From: Actinoplanes oblitus
GTDB lineage: Bacteria > Actinomycetota > Actinomycetes > Mycobacteriales > Micromonosporaceae
Assembly: GCF_030252345.1 (NCBI RefSeq)
Contig: NZ_CP126980.1
Span: 8,069,501 to 8,133,500, forward strand
Direction of reading: 5' to 3'
DNA: 64,000 bases
Part shown: piece by piece, positions 49,801 to 57,808 of the stretch
Position numbering within the stretch: the stretch's first letter is position 1
Layout of the letters: every line of letters begins with the position of its first letter
The notes under the pieces: generated by a model
Told to the model about the DNA's origin: nothing
Database searches by the model: none
What the model saw: only the letters and a program-made list of their open reading frames with translations
Position numbers and translations under genes: made by a program

Positions 49801-50427
49801 CAGGGCGTCCGCTGTGCGCAGCTCGGCGAGGAGCTCGGGCGGTGCGGTGCGCAGCGAGGCCGTGAAGATCGGGAGGGGGCGGCCGCCCTTGGCCTCGATG
49901 GCCTGGCAGAGCGCCTCGACGAAGGCGGTGTTGCCGGCCATGTGGTGGGCGCGGTAGTAGAGCACCGCGACCGTCGGAGCGGGCGCGGTCGTCTCGGCCG
50001 GGGTCCGCCGCAGGAGGCCCCACTGCGGGCTCTCGGTCGGCGGCGCGAAGCCGTTGCCGGTGAGCAGCACGGTGTCGGAGAGGAAGTCGTGCAGCGCGAC
50101 GAGGTTGTCCGCACCGCCCTGCGCGAGGTAGGTGTGCGCGTCGGCGGCGATACCGGCCGGGATGGTGGAGAGCTTCATCAGGTCGGCGTCCGGCAGCATC
50201 TCGCCGCCCAGGACGACCACGGGGATGTCGCCGCCGAGCAGCGCGTCCAGCCCCTCCTCCCACGCGCGGCGGCCGCCGAGGATGCGGACCACCACCAGCT
50301 CCACCCCGTCGAGCAGGGCGGGCAGGTCGGCGACACCGGTGCGGGCCGGGTTGGCCAGCCGCCAGGCCGAGCCGCTGGCCCGGGCGCTGAGCAGGTCCGT
50401 GTCAGACGTCGACAGCAGCAGAAACAC
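46894..50427 (-). CDS. cobN: Cobaltochelatase subunit CobN
   Basis: The 1177-residue large chelatase subunit inserts cobalt into hydrogenobyrinic acid a,c-diamide in aerobic B12 synthesis, together with an AAA+/VWA pair not in this window. The CobN/BchH-type body shows [21 protein letters not shown] near 340, [21 protein letters not shown] near 510, [42 protein letters not shown] near 840, and [28 protein letters not shown] near 965. GTG 50427 lies 9 nt after GAGGGGGAG. The leader holds a cobalamin riboswitch. Size is slightly below the usual ~1200-1300. Confidence 0.95.
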   Translation of the reverse strand: [1177 protein letters not shown]

Positions 50428-50477
50428 GCGTGCGCTCCCCCTCGGGGTCCGCGCCCCGGGTAGTAAGAGATCAACGG

Positions 50478-50605
50478 CGACCGGAGTTCCTGGCTCCCGG
50501 GCAGTGGCGCCCGGTGACAGTGGCGGGACCGCGCCGGACTCGCACCGGCTTCCTCCGCGGCGTCGCCGCTCGATTCACTTGTTCCGGTACACGCTATCGG
50601 ACGGC
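50478..50605 (-). ncRNA. Cobalamin riboswitch upstream of cobN
   Basis: On the minus strand: GAGGAAGCCGGTGCGAGTCC, then GGCGCGGTCCCGCCACTGTC with the invariant GCCACTG (50524-50518), then GGGAGCCAGGAACTC. Spacing and core match the B12 aptamer. A GGGG-CGCGGA-CCCC hairpin lies close to the cobN ribosome site, compatible with translational repression when B12 is plentiful. Confidence 0.92.
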
Positions 50606-50878
50606 CGGGGGCGGCTGGTCCGCGACGCCACTGAGGGTGCGGCCTGCCCGGTTTGTTCCCGCCGCGCCGCCCTCGCGCTCACCGCCCTGCCCCGCTCGCT
50701 CCGTCCCTGCCGCGCCTCCGCCGCGTCACGCTCACCGCGCCCATCTCGCCGTCATGCCGCGCCGGCTGCCCTTCGCTGCGCTGCTCGGCCGGAGTGGAGT
50801 GTGACGCCGCTGACGAAGTTGTGATGCTGCCGACCCGAGATGGCGTTGTTGTCGGCGGCCGCCCGTAGTATCCGGGCC
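50606..50878. other. Intergenic stretch between cobN leader and cobG
   Basis: This region presumably contains the cobN and cobG promoters. There is no gene and no second aptamer: an isolated GACGCCACTGAGG near 50625 lacks the flanking riboswitch elements. Confidence 0.5.
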
Positions 50879-52237
50879 GTGACAGCCCACCGACAGTCCG
50901 ACACCGACGCCTGCCCCGGCGCGCTGCGGTTGCATGCCGCTGCCGACGGGCTGCTGGCGCGCGTCCGGCTGCCCGGTGGCCTGCTGACCGGCGCCCAGCT
51001 CGGCCTGCTCGGCGAGCTCGCGGAGGAGTTCGGCGACGGCCGCCTGGAGTTGACCTCCCGGGCAAATCTGCAGCTCAGAGCGCTGAAAGAGGGCGACGCC
51101 GCGCGGTTGGCCGATCGCTTGCGCGATGCGGGGCTGCTGCCGTCACCGACCCACGATTCGGTACGCAACATCGCCGCCCCACCACTCGCCGACGCCCGCG
51201 TGCGGGAGTTGGTGGCGGAGCTGGACGCCGCGATCCGCGCCGATCCGGAGCTGGCCCGGCTGCCCGGCAAGTTCCTGTTCGCGATCGGTGAGGTGCCGCT
51301 CGCGGCCGATGTCGCGGCGATCCCCGGTCCGGCGGGCGCGTTCGCGCTCCGGTTCGGCGGGCGCGACACCGGGCTGCGGGTGGATGCCGGCGCGGTGGTG
51401 CGGGCGCTGGTCGTGAGCGCGCACGCGTTCCTCGCCGAGCGGGAGGAGCAGCGGAGTGGCAAGGGTGCCGCGTGGCGGTTGCGGGAGCTGGCCGACGGGC
51501 CGGGGCGGGTCTCGGCGCGGGTCGTGGAAACGCTCGGTTTGGCGCCGGTGGCGGCGAGCCGGCCGGTCACCCTCAGCGGACCGCCGGGGGCGGCGGCCGG
51601 GGACGTGAACGCGGCGGTGCTGGTCGGCGTGGTGACCGATGGCGATCAGTGCGCGGCGGGGGCTTTGGTGCCCTTGGGGCGGCTCGAGGGCACCCAGACG
51701 AGAGTCTTGGCGGAGGCCAAGCGGCTGGTCGTCACGCCGTGGCGCGGTGTCCTGGTGCCCGGTCTCACCGCTGCCGAGGCGGCGTCCTGGACCGAGCGGC
51801 TGGCCGCGGCGGGGCTGGTGGTGACCGCGACGTCCCGGTGGACCGGGGTGACGGCCTGCGCGGGGCGGCCCGGGTGTGCGAAATCGCTGGCCGACGTGCG
51901 GTCCGACGCCGAGGCGGCGAGCCGGTTCGTGGCCGGGCTGCCGGTGCACTGGGTGGGCTGCGAGCGAGCGTGCGGGAGCCCGGCGGGCGCGCACGTGCGG
52001 GTCGAGGCGACCGGCGCCGGTTACGCGGTGACCCGCAGGTCCGCTGACGGCCTGCTGACCGAGAGCGCCCAGGCGGTCGATTCGCCGCTCCGGCAAGCCG
52101 AGGCGGCCCGCTCCGGACCGGAGACGGGACTCCCGGTGAACCGGCTGCCGGAGGCGGCGACCGACGGCACGGGACAGACGGTGACATTCCCGGTGGATCC
52201 GCTGGGGGACGTGGTGGCGGGGGCGAGGAGAGGCTGA
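50879..52237 (+). CDS. cobG: Precorrin-3B synthase CobG
   Basis: The 452-residue protein resembles sulfite/nitrite reductases and performs the oxygen-dependent hydroxylation and lactone formation that yields precorrin-3B, marking the aerobic route. Two ferredoxin-like halves are present ([41 protein letters not shown]). The Fe-S/sirohaem cysteines occur in [16 protein letters not shown] and [19 protein letters not shown] 50879; its stop overlaps the cobH ATG (TGATG). It opens a cobG-cobH-cobIJ operon. Confidence 0.93.
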   Translation: MTAHRQSDTDACPGALRLHAAADGLLARVRLPGGLLTGAQLGLLGELAEEFGDGRLELTSRANLQLRALKEGDAARLADRLRDAGLLPSPTHDSVRNIAAPPLADARVRELVAELDAAIRADPELARLPGKFLFAIGEVPLAADVAAIPGPAGAFALRFGGRDTGLRVDAGAVVRALVVSAHAFLAEREEQRSGKGAAWRLRELADGPGRVSARVVETLGLAPVAASRPVTLSGPPGAAAGDVNAAVLVGVVTDGDQCAAGALVPLGRLEGTQTRVLAEAKRLVVTPWRGVLVPGLTAAEAASWTERLAAAGLVVTATSRWTGVTACAGRPGCAKSLADVRSDAEAASRFVAGLPVHWVGCERACGSPAGAHVRVEATGAGYAVTRRSADGLLTESAQAVDSPLRQAEAARSGPETGLPVNRLPEAATDGTGQTVTFPVDPLGDVVAGARRG

Positions 52238-52854
52238 TGGATTACGAACGGGACGGCGCGGAGATCTATCGGCGGTCGTTCGCCACGATCCGGGCCGAGG
52301 CGGACCTGGGCGGCCTACCGGCCGACGTCGCGCGGGTGGTGGTTCGGATGATCCACGCGTGCGGGATGGTGGACCTGGTGCGGGATGTCCGGTTCAGCCC
52401 AGGTGTGGCGATCGCCGCGCGGAAGGCGCTGCTGGACGGGGCGCCGATCCTCTGTGACGCCGAGATGGTGGCTTCCGGGGTGACCCGCTCGCGGCTGCCC
52501 GCCGGGAACGACGTGGTCTGCATGTTGCGCGACCCCGGCGTACCGGAAATCGCCGCACGCATCGGGAACACCCGCAGCGCCGCGGCCCTCGATCTCTGGG
52601 GTGACCGCCTCGGCGGTGCCGTGGTGGCTGTCGGCAACGCGCCGACGGCGCTGTTCCGGCTGCTGGAGATGGTGGCGGCCGGTGCGCCGCGGCCGGCGGC
52701 GGTGATCGGCATCCCGGTCGGCTTCATCGGCGCTGCCGAGTCGAAGGAGGCGCTGGCCGAGTCCGGTCTGGAATACCTGATCGTCCGAGGCCGCCGGGGC
52801 GGCAGCGCGATGACAGCGGCCGCGGTGAACGCCCTGGCCTCGGAAGCGGAGTGA
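52237..52854 (+). CDS. cobH: Precorrin-8X methylmutase CobH
   Basis: The 205-residue enzyme moves the C11 methyl to C12 to give hydrogenobyrinic acid. Catalytic His is in [23 protein letters not shown] near residue 40. Other typical parts are [29 protein letters not shown] and [21 protein letters not shown]. Standard length. Translationally coupled to cobG; 142 bp separates it from cobIJ, filled with GGAATGACGAGCGG-like short repeats and no gene. Confidence 0.95.
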   Translation: MDYERDGAEIYRRSFATIRAEADLGGLPADVARVVVRMIHACGMVDLVRDVRFSPGVAIAARKALLDGAPILCDAEMVASGVTRSRLPAGNDVVCMLRDPGVPEIAARIGNTRSAAALDLWGDRLGGAVVAVGNAPTALFRLLEMVAAGAPRPAAVIGIPVGFIGAAESKEALAESGLEYLIVRGRRGGSAMTAAAVNALASEAE

Positions 52855-52996
52855 CGAGCGGCGCGGCGGCCGGGGTGGGCCCCGGGACCGGAATGACGAG
52901 CGGCCCAGCCGCCGGGGCGGACCTCGGGAGCGGAATGGCGACCGGGGTGCGGCGGCGACTGGTAAGCGGAATGACGGATGGCAGGGCGGCGGGGCG

Positions 52997-54730
52997 ATGA
53001 CCGGCGTCGCGGGAGTGGAACGGGACATGACGAACGACGTGGTTCGCGGGCGGCTCTACGGGGTGGGGCTCGGGCCCGGTGACCCGGAACTGGTGACGGT
53101 CAAGGCGGCGCGGCTGATCGGGGCGGCCGACGTGATCGCCTATCACGCGGCGCGGCACGGGCGCAGCAACGCCCGGGCGATCGCTGCCGGGTACCTGCGG
53201 GACGGGCAGATCGAGGAGGCGCTGATCTACCCGGTGACCACCGAGACGACCGATCACCCGGGTGGTTACCAGGGCGCCATCGACGAGTTCTACGAGCGGG
53301 CCGCGGCCCGGCTCGCCGCGCACCTGGACGCCGGGCGGGACGTCGTGGTGCTGGCCGAGGGCGACCCGTTCTTCTACGGGTCCTACATGCACATGCACAA
53401 GCGGCTGGCGCATCGCTACGAGACCGCGGTGGTGCCCGGCGTGACGTCGGTGAGCGCGGCGTCGGCGGTGCTCGGGCGGCCGCTGATGGAACGCGACGAG
53501 GTGCTCACCGTGCTGCCCGGCACGCTGCCGCCGGACGAGCTGGCGCGGCGGCTCGCGGCGACCGACTCGGCCGCGGTGATGAAGCTGGGGCGGACGTTCG
53601 ACGGGGTGCGGACGGCGCTGGAGCGGGCCGGCCGGCTCAAGGACGCGTTCTACGTGGAGCGCGCGACGATGGCCGAGGAACGGATCGGGACGCTGGCCGA
53701 GGTGGATCCGGCGACCGTGCCGTATTTCTCGCTCGCCCTGCTCCCGAGCCCGGCGGCCACCGCCTTCGCCGAGGCCGAGACGGCGGGTCCGCCCACCGCT
53801 TCAGACCAGGCAGCGGCGCTGCCCGCCGCTTCAGGTCACGCAGCGGTCCTGTCCACCGAAGCTTCGATCCGCGCGGCGGCCCCGCCCACCGCTTCAGGAC
53901 GGGCGGCGGGTCTGGCCGCCGGCGCTTCAACGGAGGCCGCGGGTCTGCCCGCCGGCGCGCGAGCCGGAGAAGAGGCCCAGGGCGGCGCGGTGACCGTGGT
54001 GGGGCTGGGGCCGGGTGCGGCCGAGTGGCTCACCCCGCAGGCGCGGGCGGCGCTGGCCGAGGCGGACGACGTCGTGGGTTACACGACCTACGTGGCGCGG
54101 GTTCCGGTCAACCCCCGGCAGCGACGGCACGCCTCGGACAACAAGGTCGAGGCGGAGCGTGCCGCGTTCGCGCTGGACCTGGCGAAACGGGGGCGCCGCG
54201 TGGTGGTGGTCTCGTCCGGGGACCCGGGGGTCTTCGCGATGGCCGCCGCCGTGCTGGAGGTGGCCGAGGATCCGCAGTGGAAGGACGTGCCGGTGCGGAT
54301 CGTGCCGGGGCTGACCGCGGCACAGGCCGTCGCCTCCCGGGCCGGCGCGCCGCTCGGGCACGACTTCTGCGTGCTGTCGCTCTCCGACCGGCTCAAGCCG
54401 TGGCCGGTCATCGAGGGCCGGCTGGCCGGGGCGGCCGCCGCCGACCTGGTCATCGCGATCTACAACCCGGCCTCGCAGACCCGCAAGCAGCAGCTGGTCC
54501 GGGCGCGGGAGCTGCTGCTGGAGCACCGCGCGGCGAGCACCCCGGTGGTGGTCGGGCGGGACGTCGGCGGGCCGCGGGAGACCGTGCTGGTCACCACGCT
54601 GGGCGAACTCGATCCGGCCACTGTCGACATGCGCTGCCTGCTCATCGTCGGGTCGTCGCAGACCAGGGCGGTGACCCGAGCGGACGGCGAGACGATCGTC
54701 TACACCCCACGGCACTACCCGGGCGCCTGA
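52997..54730 (+). CDS. cobIJ: Fused precorrin-2 C20- and precorrin-3B C17-methyltransferase CobIJ
   Basis: The 577-residue two-domain enzyme has CobI at ~15-255 (LYGVGLGPGDPELVTVKAARLI, VVLAEGDPFFYGSYMHMHKRL, VVPGVTSVSAASAVLGRPL) and CobJ at ~330-577 (VTVVGLGPGAAEWLTPQARAAL, VVVVSSGDPGVFAMAAAVLEV, IYNPASQTRKQQLVRARELLL, VVVGRDVGG). The linker (~255-330) is an Ala/Gly-rich run with TASDQAAALPAASGHAA-like repeats, longer than in most fusions. It carries out two methylations flanking the CobG step. Start ATG 52997 or ATG 53027. A terminator follows. Confidence 0.94.
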   Translation: MTGVAGVERDMTNDVVRGRLYGVGLGPGDPELVTVKAARLIGAADVIAYHAARHGRSNARAIAAGYLRDGQIEEALIYPVTTETTDHPGGYQGAIDEFYERAAARLAAHLDAGRDVVVLAEGDPFFYGSYMHMHKRLAHRYETAVVPGVTSVSAASAVLGRPLMERDEVLTVLPGTLPPDELARRLAATDSAAVMKLGRTFDGVRTALERAGRLKDAFYVERATMAEERIGTLAEVDPATVPYFSLALLPSPAATAFAEAETAGPPTASDQAAALPAASGHAAVLSTEASIRAAAPPTASGRAAGLAAGASTEAAGLPAGARAGEEAQGGAVTVVGLGPGAAEWLTPQARAALAEADDVVGYTTYVARVPVNPRQRRHASDNKVEAERAAFALDLAKRGRRVVVVSSGDPGVFAMAAAVLEVAEDPQWKDVPVRIVPGLTAAQAVASRAGAPLGHDFCVLSLSDRLKPWPVIEGRLAGAAAADLVIAIYNPASQTRKQQLVRARELLLEHRAASTPVVVGRDVGGPRETVLVTTLGELDPATVDMRCLLIVGSSQTRAVTRADGETIVYTPRHYPGA

Positions 54731-54739
54731 TCCCCGCAC

Positions 54740-54766
54740 GGCGGTGGCTGACCATCGGCCACCGCC
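54740..54766. terminator. Terminator-like hairpin after cobIJ
   Basis: GGCGGTGGC and GCCACCGCC form a 9-bp perfect stem with a 9-nt loop, 10 bp past the cobIJ stop. Confidence 0.65.
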
Positions 54767-54767
54767 T

Positions 54768-54783
54768 GGGGAATGAATTCCCC
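54768..54783. promoter_or_regulatory. Palindromic site upstream of the glycoside hydrolase gene
   Basis: GGGGAAT-ga-ATTCCCC has 7-bp perfect arms 120 bp before the gene. It is a candidate operator; the regulator is unknown. Confidence 0.4.
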
Positions 54784-54902
54784 GCTCCCGAACCGCAACG
54801 AAGGGCAACCGCACTGCATCGACGAGTTACCTGATGGCAACGCGCGCCGAGCCGATCGGAGGGGCCACTGAAAAGAAGACTCCGTGAAGGGCTCCTCCCA
54901 CC

Positions 54903-56672
54903 ATGTCTCTCGCTGGTCGCCGCGCTGCCATCCTGGCCTCTTCACTCCTCCTTTCGGTCCTCGCACAGACCGGCGCCGCCGAGGCGGCCACCCCGACGCC
55001 GACGCCGACCCCGGCGAAGAAAACCGGCACCCCGGTGACCAAGACCGCCACGCCGGTGACCAAGACCCCCACGCCGGTGACCAAGACCAGCACCCCGGTG
55101 ACCAAGACCCCCACGCCGGTGACCAAGACCAGCACCCCGGCGACCAAGACCCCCACGCCGGTGACCAAGACCAGCACCCCGGCGACCAAGACCCCCACGC
55201 CGGTGACCAAGACCAGCACCCCGGCGACCAAGACCCCCACGCCGGTGACCAAGACCAGCACCCCGGCGACCAAGACCGGCACGCCGGTGAAGGCCACGCT
55301 CAAGGACGCCACCCTGGTGACCCGCCTCGGCGCCGTCAAGGTCGCCAAGACGATCAACTACTACCCGTCGAACGCCGGCTGGTCGGCCATGTGGACCAGC
55401 TTCGACCCCGCCAAGATCGAGGCCGACCTGGCCAGGGCCAAGGCGCTGGGTGCCGACAACGTGCGGGTCATCGTCTTCCCGACCGCGTTCGGCTACCCCA
55501 CCCCGAAGGCCGACTACGCCGCCAAGCTGAGCAAGTTCGTCAGCGTCGCGGACGGCCAGGGCCTCACCGTCAAGCTCACCCTGTTCGACTGGTGGGCCGC
55601 CTACACCGACGCCACCGGTAGCGCCAACTGGGCGAAGGCGGTGCTCACCCCGTACGCGAACGACCCGCGGGTGCTCTCGGTGGAGGTGCAGAACGAGTTC
55701 GACCCGACCGACGCGAAGGCCGTCGCCTGGGCCAGGCAGATCATCCCGAGCATCCGGGCGGCCGTGCCGGCCATGCCGCTGACCCTGTCGGTCTCCGGCA
55801 CCGCCGGCGCGAACGGGCTCGCCCAGATCCGCTCCGCGCTCGCCGCCACCCCGCTCGACTACCTGGACTTCCACTTCTACGGCAACTCGGAGCGAGCGCT
55901 CGCCGAGATCCGGAAGGCGCAGGGCGCGGCCGGCCCGGTACCCATCGTGATCGGCGAGACCGGCCTGAGCACCGCCACCGGCACCGAGGGCGAGCAGGCC
56001 GGGTACCTGGCCCGGGTGTTCCAGGCGGCCCGGGCGGCCGGGGTCGGCTCGGTCGCCCCGTGGACCCTGAGCGACTTCAGCAACGGCGCGATCCCGGCCA
56101 ACTCGGCGGTCTCCAGGATCCCGGCGCAGTACAAGTTCGGCCTGTACCGGGCGGACGGCACGGCGAAGGCCGCGGCCGCCGTGGTGAAGACCTACTGGGC
56201 CGGGCAGTCCGTCACGAACAGCGTGCTGGACCTGGGCTTCGAGGCGACGGCGACCAACTCGCCGTGGCGGCCGTACCTGGCCGAGGAGGGTGTCGCGGAG
56301 CGCACGAGCGACGCCGCCCGCACCGGCACCTGGTCGGCGAAGTTCAGCGACACCACCCGCACCGACGGCGGCCTGCCGTCGATCCGGATCTCCCCGATCA
56401 CCCCGGTGCAGCCGGGCCAGAAGTGGCACGCCGAGGCGTGGGCCAAGGGCCAGAACGCCACCGGCGCCACCGAGATCGCGCTGAGCTGGTTCGACGCGAA
56501 CGACAAGTGGCTGGGTCAGGCCACCTCGAAGCGGCTCGCGACCGGCACCACCGGCTGGACCCGGCTGACCGTGGACACCACCGCCCCGGCCGGCGCGGCG
56601 AGCGTCCAGCTTCACCTCAAGTCGGGCGACAACCGGGGCAGCGTCTGGTTCGACGACGTCACGCTCTCCTGA
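54903..56672 (+). CDS. Secreted glycoside hydrolase with Thr/Pro repeat linker and C-terminal carbohydrate-binding domain
   Basis: This is a 589-residue protein with signal peptide (to TGAAEAA). Residues ~32-130 are a tandem TPTPVTKTSTPATK-type 14-residue repeat. A (beta/alpha)8 GH5/cellulase-like domain spans ~145-440: KTINYYPSNAGWSAMW, ADNVRVIVFP, the acid/base Glu in VEVQNEFDPTD and the nucleophile Glu in VIGETGLST. A jelly-roll CBM-like domain at ~445-589 has LGFEATATNSPW and a terminal NRGSVWFDDVTLS. It probably trims a beta-glycan outside the cell and may act on the polymer made by the facing operon (inference). Its 3' end overlaps the convergent glycosyltransferase by 61 bp. Confidence 0.85.
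   Translation: MSLAGRRAAILASSLLLSVLAQTGAAEAATPTPTPTPAKKTGTPVTKTATPVTKTPTPVTKTSTPVTKTPTPVTKTSTPATKTPTPVTKTSTPATKTPTPVTKTSTPATKTPTPVTKTSTPATKTGTPVKATLKDATLVTRLGAVKVAKTINYYPSNAGWSAMWTSFDPAKIEADLARAKALGADNVRVIVFPTAFGYPTPKADYAAKLSKFVSVADGQGLTVKLTLFDWWAAYTDATGSANWAKAVLTPYANDPRVLSVEVQNEFDPTDAKAVAWARQIIPSIRAAVPAMPLTLSVSGTAGANGLAQIRSALAATPLDYLDFHFYGNSERALAEIRKAQGAAGPVPIVIGETGLSTATGTEGEQAGYLARVFQAARAAGVGSVAPWTLSDFSNGAIPANSAVSRIPAQYKFGLYRADGTAKAAAAVVKTYWAGQSVTNSVLDLGFEATATNSPWRPYLAEEGVAERTSDAARTGTWSAKFSDTTRTDGGLPSIRISPITPVQPGQKWHAEAWAKGQNATGATEIALSWFDANDKWLGQATSKRLATGTTGWTRLTVDTTAPAGAASVQLHLKSGDNRGSVWFDDVTLS
55019..55290 (+). repeat. 42-bp coding tandem repeat in the hydrolase linker
   Basis: ACCAAGACCCCCACGCCGGT-type units recur with 42-bp (14-codon) period, about five full copies plus two 21-bp half units, nearly identical at DNA level. 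This is likely unstable and subject to slippage. Confidence 0.88.
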
Positions 56673-57808
56673 ACCAGTCCCATCCTGGTGAAGAGGCGCT
56701 GGTAGGCGTCCAGCGTCCGGTCCCAGGAGGACGGGTCCGCGTGCCGCCGGCCGGTGAGGCCGGCGGCACCGGCGATGCCGGCGGCGAGCGCGGCCGGGTC
56801 GGCCGGCGGGACGAAGACCGTTCCGGGGTACGGCCCGGCCGCCTCGACCAGCCCGCCGACCGAGGTGACCACCACCGGCAGCCCGTGGCTCATCGCGATG
56901 TGCAGCGGCCCGCTGGCCGAGCTGCGCCGGTACGGCAGCACCACCGCGTCGGCGGCCGCGAAGTACGCGTTCACCTCGGCATCCGGCACGTACCGGTTGA
57001 CGAAGGTGATCCGGTCCCGGGCCGGTGACGCGGCGATCAGCTCGGCCGGAAGCGTCCAGCCCTCCCAGGTCTCCCCGACCACCGTCAGCCGGTATCCCGG
57101 GCCGAGCGTCGCGAACGCCTCGATCAGGTCCTCCAGGCCCTTGTACGGCCGGATCGTCCCGAAGTACAGCAGCCGCACCACCCCGTCCGGCCCGGGCACC
57201 CGCTCGACACCGGCGGCGTGGTGGTCGAACGGCCCGTGCAGCGCGATCTCGGCCGGCACCCCGCCCAGGTCGTACGCGCCGGCCAGGGCGTCCCTGTCGA
57301 ACGCCGAGTGCACCACCACCCCGGAGGTCCGCCGCAGCAGCGGACGGATGGCCGCCCGCACGTACCGGGCCGCCCACCTGTGCCGCAGCTCGCCGGTGTC
57401 CTGCACCTCGTGGAACTCGATCACCACCCGGATACCGAGGTGCCGCGCCGCGGCCGCGAGCACCAGGTACGAGTGCAGCACCGCCCCGGTCCACCACTGC
57501 AGCACCAGCACGTCCGGCTGCCGCGCGCGGAGGAACGCGACGGCGCGGGCCAGGCTGGGCAGCGCCCACCAGTCGACGCCGTCGAAGGTGGGGACGGTTT
57601 CGGCGTACCGTAAATCGGTCAGCGGAAGCCCGACCCGGGCGCGCCCGGGGTAGAGGCGGGCCGGGAGCAGCCGCCGCATCAGGATCGCGCTCACCTCGAA
57701 GCGCTCCTCGAGCGCGTTGCTCAGCCGGCAGGTGTAATAGCTGATCCCGGACAGGAAGTGCCACCCCGATCCGGCGACCACCACCCTAAGACGCCGCGAC
57801 GCAGGCAC
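56612..57808 (-). CDS. Glycosyltransferase, GT4-like
   Basis: The 398-residue GT-B enzyme has N-terminal VVVAGSGWHFLSGISYYTCRLSNAL (acceptor domain) and C-terminal LYFGTIRPYKGLEDLIEAFATLGPGYRLTVVGE (donor loop), then YRRSSASGPLHIAMSHGLPVVVTSVGGLVEA. The usual E-x7-E is altered here: YRRSSASGPLH has no first Glu. GTG 57808 has a strong GAGGAGG 7 nt upstream and overlaps the previous gene by 23 bp. It is last in the polysaccharide operon. Confidence 0.88.
   Translation of the reverse strand: MPASRRLRVVVAGSGWHFLSGISYYTCRLSNALEERFEVSAILMRRLLPARLYPGRARVGLPLTDLRYAETVPTFDGVDWWALPSLARAVAFLRARQPDVLVLQWWTGAVLHSYLVLAAAARHLGIRVVIEFHEVQDTGELRHRWAARYVRAAIRPLLRRTSGVVVHSAFDRDALAGAYDLGGVPAEIALHGPFDHHAAGVERVPGPDGVVRLLYFGTIRPYKGLEDLIEAFATLGPGYRLTVVGETWEGWTLPAELIAASPARDRITFVNRYVPDAEVNAYFAAADAVVLPYRRSSASGPLHIAMSHGLPVVVTSVGGLVEAAGPYPGTVFVPPADPAALAAGIAGAAGLTGRRHADPSSWDRTLDAYQRLFTRMGLVQESVTSSNQTLPRLSPDLR

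Noticed and set aside
46663..50463. 1266-codon + strand frame
   Set aside because: Antisense of cobN, without recognisable domains or a start signal.
50620..50660. Second B12 riboswitch in front of cobG
   Set aside because: Only an isolated GCCACTG word is present; the GGTGCGA..CGGCGCGG context and closing helices are missing.
54768..54902. Cyclic di-AMP or cyclic di-GMP riboswitch before the glycoside hydrolase
   Set aside because: GGGCAACC and GGCAACG words occur, but the GACGCAAAGCC core and the ydaO-type motifs do not.
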